Notes: generated by a model from the sequence alone, not told the origin. A stretch of 64,000 bases of DNA from Gambelia wislizenii (GCA_030847615.1 JAUMIR010000003.1:288294265-288358264); one strand, 5' to 3'; positions 33,536 through 45,794 are shown, counted from the first letter of the stretch. A program made the numbers and translations.

Positions 33536-35442
33536 GGATCCTTCATCTGTGGTAAAGCATGTCAAAAGTATCACAAGGGGGTTTATATTACTTCCCAGGA
33601 AAGTGCATAACACATGTGTGGTAGTAATGTTATAAACCACATGGTATATGGTGCATTTTTAGATGTTGGCATGAATTGTGAGATCTGTCCATCATCCAAA
33701 ATCCTATAGGGGAATGAGCCCCTAATGTTCATGAATTTGGTCTAAGCTGCTCACATCCATTTCCTCTCTTGAGGTTTATACAACTGGTCATGCAGGTTAC
33801 ATACAGATTTTGTCCTTAATCCAATTGCTAGACTCAGTAATCAACAATGGGCAGTAACAGCTGGATTTGGATCTTCGATAAGGATTTAAAAATCAATTTC
33901 TCTCTCTCTATATTTCTCTCTGTATATATCCCTCTAAGGGATACATGGGTAGGGGACATACTGTATGGAGCTTTGCTAAGTTCAATGGAGTGGCTAAGGC
34001 TAGATTATAGAGAGCAAAAATCTTGTAGTTTCAAGTCATGCAAGTTTAAATTTGACTCATTTTGTGTTGTATCCATAAATATTACGACAACTCAGGTCTC
34101 TGAGATAATCAATAGATAGAGGAAGTTCATGGCAGGATGACTGGAACCAAGCTGGCTTGGGAAGCAGTACTAAACATACCTGTCTCAGAGCTTCAGTGGA
34201 ATTGAATTTGGGCTTCTCTGCCATTTGATCTCTTTCTGGACACTTGAAATCATGTGTTTTAAAAGCAACCCAGTAGTCACATCATCATTCTACAAGCTCT
34301 TGAACTTGTTAACAAGCAGCTCTCTCCTTTGTGCTGGTGCAGATACAGTAAGATCCTATATTAGTGGCTTGCCTCTCCAGCAATATGCTGTTTTTGGAAG
34401 CAAGTGCTTGTATCAATTTTACTGGTACATATCAACCAATAAAATGCAGTATACAGTTGCTATTCTGTTTTTTCTAGTAATAATGAAAAACTGCTACACA
34501 AAGATGTGATCTCTCTTTTACTGACCAGTGTATGCCTCAGAATTTCTAAACACTGGGAAACATTAGAAGGACTCAGCATGTGCTGTTGACCTGGCAGGGT
34601 TTAGTTGACAGTCAGATTGTTTGGCCAACATGACATAGAAACTGAGGGTGGCAAAAGGGAAGTGTTAAAGAAGTGATCATTGCTGTGTGGTGTCTGTTCA
34701 TTATTTTTGTGAACAAAGAGGCATGGGCCATTGGCATACTATACAGTTCTGGAAGAGTGGCTTTTAACTGTTTGATTCTCTTCCTCCCGCCACACACTTA
34801 ATACTGGTTACCCTCATATTGTGCCATTTTGTGAACACATTTTTATGTGGACTTTTTTATGTGGATTATCTGTTTTGTTTGTCTTTTCCCCCCTCCTTGG
34901 AGTTTATTAGTAATAGTCCATTTTTCAGGCTGAGTGTGGCCCAAAATTTGACCCTTGGACCTTCCAGTGTTGTCTATCCCTGCAGTGGACAAACATTTCT
35001 TTCTTCTCAGAAGATTCTGTAGTAGTCCTTAAAGTTGCCAATGATATATTCCAGGAGAACAGAGTAGAGGCATAGAATTGGAACTGATTAGCAAAACTGC
35101 TGCTGTGGAATACAGTCTCAACAAATTTTGGGAATGGCTACCTCATTGTAGAAAAGTAAAGTCCTATTTAGTCATTTGAAATTAAACACCAAAGAACACA
35201 CCCTCACATTCTGTAATTCTCCTAATATAGTGTGACTTTCTGAAGAGCAAAACCTCTTTTTTTGTGAAGGCTTTGCTTGTGAATATTGGAAAATCAGCTT
35301 TCTGAATGACGCGGACAGTTTCTGTGCATTGAGGAGGCGCTCCTCTCGAAACAGTTACTCTGCAAATGAGCATAACAGAAGTGGGAACTGAGGGTGTGAG
35401 TCTAGTATACTGTCTTCTCTTGGGTGTTTATTTCATAACTAG
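33536..35442. other. Intron 2 DNA without recognised repeats
   Basis: About 1.9 kb of unassigned sequence. No open frame resembles a known family. Confidence 0.4.
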
Positions 35443-36676
35443 CTGACCCAGCATAAAATATGATGTGATAGTAGATTTGAAAGCTTCATGTGGTTCAGCT
35501 ACATGCTATTACCGTATATTCCGGTGTAGACAACTTGGCGTATAAGACGACCCCCCAATTTTTAAGTTAAAATATAGAGTTTGGGATATACTTGTGGTAT
35601 AAGACTACCCCCCCTTCTCTTATACGGCAAGTATATCCCAAACTCCCCCTTCCAGCCACCACCCAGCCACCCTTCCCGAAGTCACAGTCGGAACCCCGCT
35701 TGCGGCTTCGAGAAGGGCAGGTGGTGGCTGTAAAGCCTCGCCCCTCCAGCCACCAGCCATCCACACTTCCCGAAGGAATCGAAGGCGGAGGAGAGGGGCA
35801 AATGTAGCGGTTTGCCTCACATGCCACCCTTCTCCTGTGTCTTCGCTCCCTTCGCAAAGGTAGTGAAGACGCAGGAGATTGGGTGGGAGGTGAGGCAAAG
35901 CAGGTACATTCCCTCCTATCCTCCACCTTTGCCCCCTTTGGGGATGAATCGAAGGTGGAGGAGAGGGGCAAAGGTAGCAGTTTGCCTCACCCTCCACCCG
36001 GTCTTCTGCATCTTTGCGAAGGGAGCAAAGACACAGAAGACCAGGTGGGGGGTGAGGCAAAGTGGGTACATTCTCAAAGAGGGGCGAGTGTACCTGCTTT
36101 GCATCCCCCCACCTGGTCTCCTGCATCTTTGCTCCCTTTGCGAAGGGAGCGAAGACGCAGGAGATGGGCGGCATGTGAGGCAAGCCAATACATTTGCCCC
36201 TCTCCTCCCCCTTCGATTCCTCCCCAAAGGGGGCAGAGGAGAGGGGCGAATATACCCGCTTTGCCTCACCCCCCGCCCAGTCTCCTGCGTCTTCACTCCC
36301 TTTGTGAAGGGAGCGAAGAGGCAGGAGATTGGCTGGCGGGTGAGACAAACTGTATACTCCGCGTATAAGAGAACCCCAACTTTTGAGGATATTTTCCGGG
36401 GTTAAAAAGTCATCTTACACGCCGGAATATATGATATTTTAGGAAAATAATATTGCATAGTTTTACATGTGGGCAGTGAATGGTTGAGGGAGTGAGAGGG
36501 GGGAGGAACACTTGTGGGGCTCAGGGTGTAGATGCAGATTGAGTGTCAGGAGTGGATTGTGAGGTGAGGAGGGAATTTGCATGTGGGTGGTGACTAGCTG
36601 AGGGAGGGAGGAGATTTGTTGGGTAAGCAGCCAATCAGCACACTGGGAAAGGAAACATATATTTATATATATAGAA
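35443..36676. repeat. Unclassified repeat (left CTAGCTGACCC, right ...CAGCACACTGG...(TA)n), host of a TIR element
   Basis: The left piece, CTAGCTGACCCAGCATAAAA, resembles TAGCTATACCTGGTGTAACA at 61025. The right piece, AAGCAGCCAATCAGCACACT then AACATATATTTATATATATAG, resembles 62472-62545. The two loci look like the same family, here split by the TIR element at 35512-36434. Confidence 0.5.
35512..36434. mobile_element. TA-flanked TIR element E (923 bp), palindromic GC-rich interior
   Basis: The left end is CCGTATATTCCGGTGTAGAC and then GTATAAGACGACC. The right end is its complement (TACACGCCGGAATATATGA), with TA on both sides. The interior (35600-36360) consists of alternating forward and reverse blocks of about 100-130 bp around TTTGCCTCACNNNCCACCC, CTTCGCTCCCTTCGCAAAGG and GGAGAGGGGC. 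No transposase seen. It shares its ends with element F at 56457. Confidence 0.85.
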
Positions 36677-37615
36677 TAGTTGCCCCTCTCCAGGGAGTCT
36701 GTCTGTATCTAAGGGCTCATCTATATGAGCCTCTAAAAATGAAGTGCCCCACACTAAAGACAAGTCCCAGCAGCTACGGCTTTTCTTAATGGTTTTACAG
36801 CCCCCATAAACTTTGAATGCTCTCTAGCCACATGGGGGGAGAGCCTTCCTCCCTTTCCTGATCCCCGCAGCAACAACAGTGGCATGGGGTGGAACCAGGT
36901 AAGGGAGGAGGGCTCTCTCATCCTCTTCTCCCTTCCTGGTTCCATCAGTGGTGACAGCAGCACGGGGGGTAAGGGAGAAGAGGACAAGACAGCTCTCCTC
37001 TCTTACCCGGTCCCTGGTGGAAAAATGGTGGCTGCAGGCAATTGCTGTGTTAGCAAGCCCCACCCCCAGTGATCATCTGGACAATCTGCTTACGCTGCCT
37101 CATCGCGGCAACGTGAATGCGACTGTCCAAATGATCGGACATTCATATTGCCTACGAAGCTTTTTAAAAACTCCAGCAAAAGCTCCAAAGGCTTCCCTTC
37201 AGAGCTTTTTGGTGTTTTTTCCTGCCCTCCTTCTGGATTAGACACGTGGGATGCGAATGTCCATTTATGTAGCTCCCCTTCCATGCCATTTCTCTGAGGA
37301 TTATTTTCACTGTTTAGACAGTACCGAAGACTTTTAGAATGTAACTCTGCTAATAAGCACTATACCTCTGAATAATGACTACTGGGGAACAAAAACAGAA
37401 GGATGCTTTCGTATTCATTTCCAGCTTGTGAGCTACCCATAAGGAATCTAGTTGGTCACTGTGGGAACAAAATGATATAAACTAAAATGCTGATTTATCA
37501 TAGTTCTTCTATTCTTATGGTGGGCCATGGTGTCCTACAAAAAATGTAGCCTTTGCAATTGAAATGGATTGTAGTGTATTCAGACAAGGATTTTTGTTAC
37601 TGAATTTCTGTTATA
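36677..37615. other. Intron 2 DNA, possible TIR-type repeat at 36713-37281
   Basis: AAGGGCTCATCTATATGAGCC at 36712 and TTTATGTAGCTCCCCTT near 37265-37281 are loosely inverted. The interior alternates copies of CTGGTTCCNTCAGTGG and AAGGGAGGAG in both orientations. Family not identified. Confidence 0.4.
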
Positions 37616-38226
37616 CAGTTGCCCCTCCACTTTTGCGACTTTCACATTCGCGGTTTCGACTATTCGTAGTTTGCTCAGGAAGCACCTCATTTAAATCAGC
37701 TTCTCTCCCTTGCACATAAGGGAAAGGAGCTGATTTAAATGGAGTGCTCCTGACCAAACCATGCTGCCTAACTCCCCACTCTCCTAGGGCTTGGCTCCGT
37801 TTGGGGTGGAGAGCCAAGCCCCTAGAGAGCGGGGAGTTTGGGGCAAAGGCACTTTTCAGCCACACACACACCCCGCTCTTCCCAAAGCAAGGATGGGCTT
37901 CTCATGAAGCCCATTGCTGCCTTGGGAAGGGGGGGTGAAAAGCCTCCCACCCGCCCACTCTCCCCCCACCCGTCCCTTCCCTTCCCTAGGCAGATCGCTG
38001 CCTTGGGAAGGGGTGGTGAAAAGCCTCCCTCCCACCCTTCCCTTCCCAAGGCAGTTTGCTGCCTTGGGAAAGGGGGGGTGATAAAAAGCCACCCGCCCGC
38101 TCTCCCCCCAACCTGTCCCATCCCTTCCCAAAGCCTCCCACCCACCCACTCATTTCTTATTCACGTTTTTTTCACATTCCCAGGGGTTCGCTTCCCCTAA
38201 CCCCCGCGAATGTGAAGGAATGACTG
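37616..38226. mobile_element. TA-flanked TIR element B (611 bp)
   Basis: Starts CAGTTGCCCCTCCACTTTTG and ends CCCGCGAATGTGAAGGAATGACTG, with TA on both sides. The outer part matches element D. The interior has inverted copies of ATTTAAATCAGCTTCTCTCC and repeated CCTTCCCNAAGGCAG...TGCCTTGGGAAGGGG blocks (37920-38070), each a hairpin. No coding capacity. Confidence 0.85.
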
Positions 38227-38663
38227 TAATTGCTTCATAGTGCAAAGGGCTCCAAGGTGATGATTTCTAAGATTCATTCGAACTCTATGATCCTATGATT
38301 TCTTGAATATATTAAAATATGGCCAAAGAGGCTGTTCAGTGAAAGCACATACTCGCCTGAAGGTTCCTTTCGAATGATAAATTCCTGAGTGGCCTTTATT
38401 TCATGGTAGTTACAACATCCAATTTGCTATCTTGGTTGGTGTTTGTTTTATAATTAGTATAGAAATCTCATACAAAAATGATCTAGCAGAACTGGTTTTG
38501 ACTATATGGAAACATTAAAAAACAGCTAGATATAACACTGCCATGTTATGCAATCATTTGTATTCTTTTGCTTTATTACCAATAATTAAAAGTTCTCATG
38601 CTATATTGGAGGCCACTGGGATGGCCATTAATGACTGACTAGAATGAATGATAAATGTGAATA
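38227..38663. other. Intron sequence, nothing recognised
   Basis: AT-rich, unassigned. A short CTATGATCCTATGATT at 38285 could be a CR1 tail remnant. Confidence 0.4.
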
Positions 38664-39014
38664 CAGGTTAAGTATCCTTTATCTAAAATGCTTGGGACAA
38701 GAAGTGTACCGTATTACTGATTTTTTGAGATTTTGGAATGCTTATATATAAATGTATATATTTATATGTATATATAAAATGAGATATCTTGATCTAGACA
38801 CAAAATTCATTAATCTTTCATATACACTTTTATACATAGCCTGAAGGTAATTTTATACAGTATATTGTAAATAATTTTCTGTATGAAACAAAGTGTGTGT
38901 ACATTAAACCATCAGAAAGCAAGGGTGTCACTATCTCAGTCCCCTATATGGATAATTTTGGATTTTGGATATTTCAAAAATCAGAATTCTGGATAAAGGA
39001 TGCTCAAGCTGCAG
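38664..39014. mobile_element. Tigger-type (MER2-like) non-autonomous element
   Basis: CAGGTTAAGTATCCTTTATC at the left and GGATAAAGGATGCTCAAGCTG at the right, with TA flanks. The interior has AATGAGATATCTTG, AGCCTGAAGGTAATTTTATAC and ACCATCAGAAAGCAAGGGTG, characteristic of this widespread amniote family. Confidence 0.85.
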
Positions 39015-39289
39015 TATACTCAACAAATTATTGAACTCACTTCTGTTTTGGATTAATTATCATCTTGCAGTGTCATTCAAACATTGGGTGTGCATAGTCT
39101 TCACTATGCTTAGCTAAAATAAGCCAGTGACATCCTTTAGTTTATGAAGCTGTTTTGTTTCAAATAATCATGCTTCATGTGCTAATAATAGATTCATCTC
39201 AGAGACTGTAGTTGTCATTTGGTTTTATTTCAGTGCCAGCCTTTAGAGCTTCATTGACTTTCTCCCAGAATATACATGTCTGTGCATTT

Positions 39290-39478
39290 AAACGTGTTTT
39301 AACTTTTTAATTGTTTTAATCTGTTAAATTCTTGGTTGTGTTTAGTTTATTTAAATTGGCTTTTTTGTTTTCTTTTTTTTAAAGGTTAAAATTAATTTTA
39401 TTTGTATGCTATCTTAAGATCCTATGATATAGGGTGGCATATAAATATTTTAATAGATAAATAAAATAAATACTGTAG
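39290..39478 (+). mobile_element. L2 LINE 3' end
   Basis: TTTTAACTTTTTAATTGTTTTAATCTG leads into TAGGGTGGCATATAAATATTTTAAT and an AATAAATAAAATAAA tail. Confidence 0.6.
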
Positions 39479-39501
39479 ATCAGGCTTTGGACAGCACATT
39501 G

Positions 39502-40863
39502 AGGGCTCATCTACACTGGCCAAGAGAACCCAGTGGCAACCCGTATATTCTAGCCCTGGAGCTGCCGTGGATTCTCCTCATTACCAGACCACTCTGTGCT
39601 GAGAATGGGCAGCTGTCCTCACATGCATCCTGCTGTATCGCCTGGTACCATTGTCACTGCTGGCGCGAGTCAGAGATAAATAATAATAATAATAATTTTT
39701 TATTTTTACCCCGCCCCTCTGCTCGGCAACCGGGGCGGCTTACAGCAAGATTAAAACAACATCAAGCTAAAACAATCCTTCCCCATCTTACCCTCCCACC
39801 CCTTAAAACTAAATTAAACTAATGGAGAGTTAAAACAAAGATAAAATACAATAAATAAATAAATAAATAAAAGCAACGGCGGCGAGGGGGTGGGTAGCAA
39901 TCAGTCCACTTGAACTGGGAAGTTATTCCGGGAAGGGCTGCCGGAAGAGATCTGTCTTTAGCGCTTTCTTGAAGCTATCAAGAGTAGTGATAAGACGGAT
40001 CTTATCTGGCAGGCCATTCCAAAGTCTGGGAGCCGGAGAAGAGAAGGCCCTCTGGGAGGTCTGTGACAGCCTAGTTTTCATAGGCTGCAGCAGGTTTCTC
40101 CCAGAGGACCGAAGGGCGCGGGGGGATCATATGGGATGAGGCGATCCCGGAGATAAGATGGACCCAAGCCATGTAGGGCTTTAAAGGTTAAAACCAACAC
40201 CTTGTACTGTGCCCGGAAACTAATCGGCAGCCAGTGGAGAGATTTAAGCACAGGTGTTATATGCTGTCTCCTAGATGTACTCGTAATTAACCTGGCTGCC
40301 ATATTTTGTACCAGTTGAAGTTTCCGGGTTAGGCACAAGGGTAGCCCCATGTAGAGTGCATTACAGTAATCCAAACGTGAGGTTACCAAAGCATGTACCA
40401 CAGTTTCCAGATCCCTTGTATCCAGGTAAGGGCGCAGTTGGTGTATCAGCCGAAGCTGATAACAGGCACTTCTGGCCATCGCACTCACCTGACTAGTCAT
40501 GTGAAGCGACAAAATGAGGTGCCCAGCATTGATCGTTGTGACCTCAGAGGATACGATACACACCGGCAGTGGCTGCAGCATCAGGGGATACAGCAGGAAA
40601 CATGTGAAGACAGCTCACATGTTCTTGGTGTGAAGTGCTCTGGATTTTCCTGTAAGAGCTGGAGTAAATTGGGAGTTTTAAAAAGCCATTTAAAGGTGTG
40701 CATGTGATGGGGGGGGGTTAAACCATTTTGGGGACTGAACTGGCCAAAAATTGTGAGGACAGTTCAGTCTAGATTTGGAGTTCTGGCCCAGTGTCATCTG
40801 GACAGATTGCCCCCAGGATGTCCCAAAACATTTTATTAGGCTCATGTAGACAAGCCCTGAGTG
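39502..40863. mobile_element. Possible TIR-type element (GGGCTYRTCTACA ends) containing an L2
   Basis: GAGGGCTCATCTACACTGGCC at 39502 and GGCTCATGTAGACAAGCCCTG at 40839-40860 are inverted. The L2 at 39685-40575 sits between them. A target duplication is not clear. Confidence 0.4.
39685..40575 (-). mobile_element. L2 LINE, C-terminal RT region and 3' UTR
   Basis: The minus strand (40078-40581) encodes VHALVTSRLDYCNALYMGLP, LQLVQNMAARLI, LKSLHWLPISFRAQYKVLVL and FKALHGLGPSYL, all signatures of the L2 clade RT C-terminus. The 3' UTR ends in GCCGCCCCGGTTGCCGAGCA and ATTATTATTATT. The frame is intact over 167 codons, so the copy is fairly young, but it is strongly 5'-truncated. Confidence 0.93.
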
Positions 40864-41288
40864 TGTTAATTTGCTCAGTTTCCTAGCTGAAATGCACCCA
40901 AGTGAAAACATGCCAGTGGTATTTGGTTATAGTATATGGGGAGCCACTTGAAGAGGTTTGGGGTGTTAAAAAGTTTGGAATATCTTTCTTAAGAGTTCTA
41001 CGGTATCTGCTACAAGAGAAGTACTAATTTAAAAAAAAATGCCAGTGAAGCAATAATTTATGATTATTCTCAACTTATTTTTTGGCTTTTAATTTCCTGT
41101 ACTTTATAGCCTTGGCATTTTTGAAGGTCTTTTCACCATGTATTGCATGTTAATAAAATACAGTTTAATTCTGAAACATTTATTTGTTTTGTTGTGTGGA
41201 ATGTGTGATGATAAGGGCTTTCCAAACTAGTAGAGTGAGGAATCAGAACATGTAGAAAAGGTAGTGATTTCTCCACCGTTGTTGAGTA
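40864..41288. other. Intron sequence, nothing recognised
   Basis: Unassigned. Confidence 0.35.
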
Positions 41289-41516
41289 GAGTTGTCCCTT
41301 CACATTTGCTGGGGTTTGGTTCCAGGACCCCCCGTGGATACCAAATCCGTGAATACTCAAGTCCCATTATATGCAGTGGCATAGCAAAATTGTGTCCCTT
41401 ATATAAGATGGCAAAATCAAGGTTTGCTTTTTGGATTATTATTTTTTTAAAGAATATTTTCAAGCTGTGAATACTTAAAACTGTGAATGCCAAATGTGAA
41501 TGTGGAGGGACAACTG
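41289..41516. mobile_element. Tigger-type MITE
   Basis: Ends GAGTTGTCCCTTCACATTTG and TGTGAATGTGGAGGGACAACTG, with TA on both sides. The interior has GGTTTGGTTCCAGGACCCCC, TGTCCCTTATATAAGATGGC and AAAATCAAGG as in the copy at 63.4 kb. Confidence 0.87.
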
Positions 41517-42159
41517 TATTAGCAATGTAGTTGCGTTGGGGCATACACACTTAAATTATTCCAGTGGTTGTCCTGCAAATTCTAAAAGTTTAGATGGTCT
41601 AAAAACTTATTAAACACTTTCAGGTACTCACTAAACCATTACTTTACCTAATCATGAGTGAAGTCCAATGTCTGCGTTCTTTTACATTTTTGTGTCTTTA
41701 AACACACATACACATCAACCATAGCACAGTCTGGGTTTCTGGGTTTGTTTGTTTCAGTTTCAAAAACAGTTTCCCATGTGGCAGGAGAAACTGTTGTTCA
41801 AAAACTATTTCATAGCTGCCTTGGGCAACATGAATGAGTTGTTCAGAGTTTTTGGTCCTGGCTGAGACATTTATGAAACAGCCTGAGGAGAAGTTAACAA
41901 CCCTTGTGTGTGAGCATGTGTCTCACTCCATGGCTGCAGTCAGGATTCCTCATTTAGTTGTAAAAAATCAAGAACCCTAGTGGATGTTGGGATTTATGAT
42001 GGATTTATGTTGCCTTCTGGGAATTGTCTGTGCTGAAATTTTCTCTAGCTAATAGACTGATAATTCAAGCTAACCAGTGTTCAAGAAAAAGCAGTAAGAT
42101 GTTTTGGCCCATTCTCCCATCCTTCATACATTGTCAGTATTTTGCAAATGGCAAATGGT
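41517..42159. other. Intron sequence, nothing recognised
   Basis: Unassigned AT-rich DNA. Confidence 0.35.
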
Positions 42160-42400
42160 GTATGTGATGTAGTGGTTTGAGTGTGGGACTATAACTGTGG
42201 AGACCAGGGTTTGCATCTCTGCTCAGCAGTGAAACTCCACTGGGTGAACATGGGCAAGTCACACTCTCTCAGCCTCAAAGGAAGGCAAAGGCAAACCTCC
42301 TCTGAACATATCTTGCTAAGAAAACCCTGTGATAGGTTCACTTTAGGGTTGCCATAAGTCAGAAACTATTGGAAGCCACAAAACAATAACAAAATGTTGA
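42160..42400 (+). mobile_element. Sauria-type tRNA-derived SINE, near full length
   Basis: GATGTAGTGGTTTGAGTGTGG (A box region), CAGGGTTTGCATCTC (B box region), GGGCAAGTCACACTCTCTCAG, GGAAGGCAAAGGCAAACC, AAGAAAACCCTGTGATAGG, GGTTGCCATAAGTCAGAAAC and a CAATAAC tail. Non-coding pol III-derived element. Confidence 0.9.
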
Positions 42401-44274
42401 GAGACTGGAATAGAAATCTTAAATTGTAATGACAAGCAAAAACATGTCTGCTTACTGTCAGACATGGTCAGCTCTTGCTGTTTGTTTTGCCATTTTGCCT
42501 GCAGATTTTGATGAGGTTTAACAGCTGTTTAGATAGCAAGTTCAAATGTAAAATATGTGTGTCTTACTGGGAGTCTGCTGTGTAGCATTTCCAAATGTTT
42601 GACTGTGAGACTATGTTGGATCTCTCCCCCTCCCTCTCTCTCATACACACACACCCTTACAGCAAGTAATTCTGTTGGCTGAATACTGTAAAATCAATTG
42701 CAAAACATTGTTTCTACACCTAACATGCATATATCTCATGTTCTCAGGCTTAAAAGCAGGGTATTTTCTGTGCTATGCTATCCCTCTCCATTGTAGCATG
42801 AAATATCCCGATTCCTTTATTTTCTGTTCTTGTCTTGTTCTGCCTTGTGTGCTTTCTCACTGATTCCCAAGAATTGGCTTCTTCTGGCCAAGGTCTGTGA
42901 TATGAGCATAACCATTTTTTCCCTACTATGTCAGTAAGAACAGAAGAAGAGATAAATTGAAAACAGCCATTTTGAGCTGAAATACATACTCGTATACAAA
43001 GAAGGCACTACATGCATTCATGCTCTTCTGTTCTGGTTTGTTGATTCTGATCTGTTACATTTATGATGTACATAGTACCCTTGAAAATGGAGGAAAGAAG
43101 TAAATGATACTATTTTTGTTGATGGAAGATAATAGTGGAAATCTGTGCTTGTCTTTATTGTTAAGGTTGAGTGGTGCCTTAGAAATGACCAGCCTGATCT
43201 TATGACCACTCTCCATCAGTTGCTGATCCACCATTATACCCTGGTATAATAATGTAAGATGAGTACCCAGCAGTGTGGTCATCAACTCATTAACAGGAAG
43301 AGCAATCCCCAGCATCCCTGCCAACTTTCCCACAGCCACCAGTGTACCAGTGACCACGGTTTTGCCATTCATTGGAAGGCATGATGAAGTTTGGACAACT
43401 TTATGACAGTGTACAACTGACAGAATGTACCAGAGCCCACACAACCCGCTGTGGAATGACATGTCAACAGCATACATGGGGAAACTTTCTTGCAAAACAC
43501 AGCCTATAGCCCCAGATCCTAAGCAGCAGTCTGTCTAGAAACTGGCACACATGCCCTATGTGAGAACTCAGATGACATAGTACCAGATCAAAGGAATTAA
43601 TCTGCCTGGAAACAGATGCATATATCCTCTTGTCAGTGCTCAGCCATAGGTAGATCTGAAGTCTGGCGTCTTGCAGAATTGAGACTGGATTTGGATGGAG
43701 TGCTGGGGCAGGTCTATAGAAAAGTCAGTAGAAAGTTGTAGTTAATTGAAAGTATGGATCTGGAAGTGGTTTGGAGGGTCCAATTCAGTGGATCAGCATG
43801 AAAGATAACTACATCCCAATCAGACGTATCTGTGGCTGCAACCAGGTTGATATTATGAACACAGTATCTTGTGCCAAGGGGAAACCAGAGAAAATATGCT
43901 GTTGGGTACTGGCTGGGAAAGACGGGACAAGAGGTACAAGTTCAAATGCAGTGGACTCTTAGGTGAAGACCAGGGTCTGACCTAGACTTATGGGAACCTG
44001 CATGGTGTAAGTCCCAGAAGTTAAAGCCCACTGGGTGATTGCACACCATTCATAACTTTTCAGCCCAAACTGTCTTGCAAAGTTATGCTGTTTTAAAAAA
44101 GAATGATTTATATCAACCTACTCTTCCAAGAAGGAAAGAATATATTATATTCATAGATATACTTACATTCATACATAGATTTATTATAGCCAAAAGAAAA
44201 GATTGGAAGAAACCAATGGACTTTTTGGAACCATGTTGAAATCACATTATTGTTCCTTGCTCTACACTATAGCC
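42401..44274. other. Intron 2 DNA without recognised repeats
   Basis: About 1.9 kb. An open minus-strand frame at 43061-43495 shows no family resemblance. No splice-flanked exon-like segment was found. Confidence 0.4.
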
Positions 44275-44505
44275 TTTTAGTTGTTTTATGCCTCCAAGTT
44301 GGCTCTGATTTATGGCAAGCAGATCTTTTTTTTTTTAACAAGATTTATTCCAAGGAGGTTTTCCCTTGCCTTCCTCTAAGGCTGAGAGAATGTGACTTGC
44401 CCAAGGTCACCCTGTAGGTTTCCATGGCTTAGCAGGATTTGAATTCTGGTCTCCCAGAGTCTTAGCCCAACACTCAAACCACCACCCTTTGCTGGCTCAC
44501 TATAT
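44275..44505 (-). mobile_element. Sauria-type SINE
   Basis: Reversed order: TTAGTTGTTTTATGCCTCC, GATTTATGGCAAGCAGATC, TCTAAGGCTGAGAGAATGTG, AGGTCACCCTGTAGGTTTCC, CTGGTCTCCCAGAGTC and ACCCTTTGCTGGCTCAC. Confidence 0.87.
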
Positions 44506-45535
44506 CCTAATTTAGGGGTTCATTATAAAGGAATATTAAGTTACAGATTAGAAGACTCCCAGCTAATCATAGTTGAGTATTATGCTTATAAAAGCAAAAT
44601 AATGTTATATCCATGATGTTGTAAATATAATTCAGAAGTTTTCCATGTGAAATGAGTAGCATAGCCATTTTTGTGTTTTAACTTATGGGGAATCACTTTA
44701 TGAGGGCTCTGAAAAGGAGGTTAGAAATGTTTTATGCAAATTAACCCTCAAAAAGATGGGGTTTGGGCTGTTTTTCAAATAGTTTCAAATATTCTTTCTA
44801 TTCCTACTCTCAAGCCCACAACCCTGAGCCTCAGTTACCCCACTGCCTCCCCCAGACGTCCAGGAACAGAGGCATCGGTGTTATTGTTGCTGCTGCTGAT
44901 GATGTTTTGGGGAGAGTATAATTCTAGTTCTATACTGCAGTTCAGGCCATTTGCTGTATAAAATGAACACCAAATATTACTTGGGCTTTGAATTAGTTGG
45001 CATGATTTGAATTATTTGGATCGCCATTTCAAAGTTTGAGTGTGCTTACATCTTCCAGTGATTTTTTTCCTTCTTTTTTTTTCTTTTTCTTTTTCTTTTT
45101 GATGTTAGACCCTGAAGTAGGTTTCACAAGAAGGGGAAATCACAGCTGTTTCTGTTGCCTAGGACATGCTTTAAATGGAATCCAACTTCTTAGATTAGCA
45201 AATTGCCTTTGGCTAGTTCTGTAGTAAAACCAGGAGTGCATAAATTAATTAGATTATTAAAAAAATGAGTTCCCGGGCCTGTTCATTGGTGACAGCTCAC
45301 ACAAGGCCTGAAGGAGAACTTTGACATAAAGTAGGTCATTGTATAAAGTGGTGAAATTTGGAACAGCTGTTGAATAGAATTATCAAATGATTGTTCTCTC
45401 TTTAAAGGAAGGTACACCAAATGTCATTTGTCATTTAGCAGTGGGATGTTTTGACTTCATTCACTTCTAACTTCATGTATCAACAGAATGAACTTTGAGT
45501 GTTTTTAGATTTAACATATCTGAAATACTTCTCTG
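44506..45535. other. Intron sequence with a T/C-rich run at 45061-45100
   Basis: No gene. A polypyrimidine stretch (TTCTTTTTTTTTCTTTTTCTTT...) is the only notable structure. Confidence 0.4.
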
Positions 45536-45758
45536 TTGTTATGTTCCTTCCAAGTTATTTCTGATTCATGGCAATTTGAAGGCAAACCTATCACATAGTT
45601 TTCTTGACAGGATTTGTTCAAGGGGGGCTTGCCTATGCCTTCCTATGAGGTTGAGAGAGTGCAATTTGCCCAAGGTCATCCATTGGGTTTCCGTGGCTGA
45701 GCGGGGATTCAAGCCCTGGTCTCCAGAGTCATAGTCCAATGTTCAAGCCACTACATCT
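45536..45758 (-). mobile_element. Sauria-type SINE
   Basis: GTTGTTATGTTCCTTCCAAG, TGGCAATTTGAAGGCAAACC, TCCTATGAGGTTGAGAGAGTG, GGTCATCCATTGGGTTTCC, CAAGCCCTGGTCTCCAGAG and CAAGCCACTACA, reversed. Confidence 0.87.
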
Positions 45759-45794
45759 GAAATGCTACCCTGGTACAACATGTAATTTGCCAGA

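Noticed and set aside
35567..36405. Long cysteine/proline-rich frames, one of 242 codons
   Set aside because: Repeat-driven frames inside TIR element E, present on both strands.
43061..43495. 144-codon minus-strand frame
   Set aside because: No family resemblance, no splice or promoter context; length is compatible with chance.
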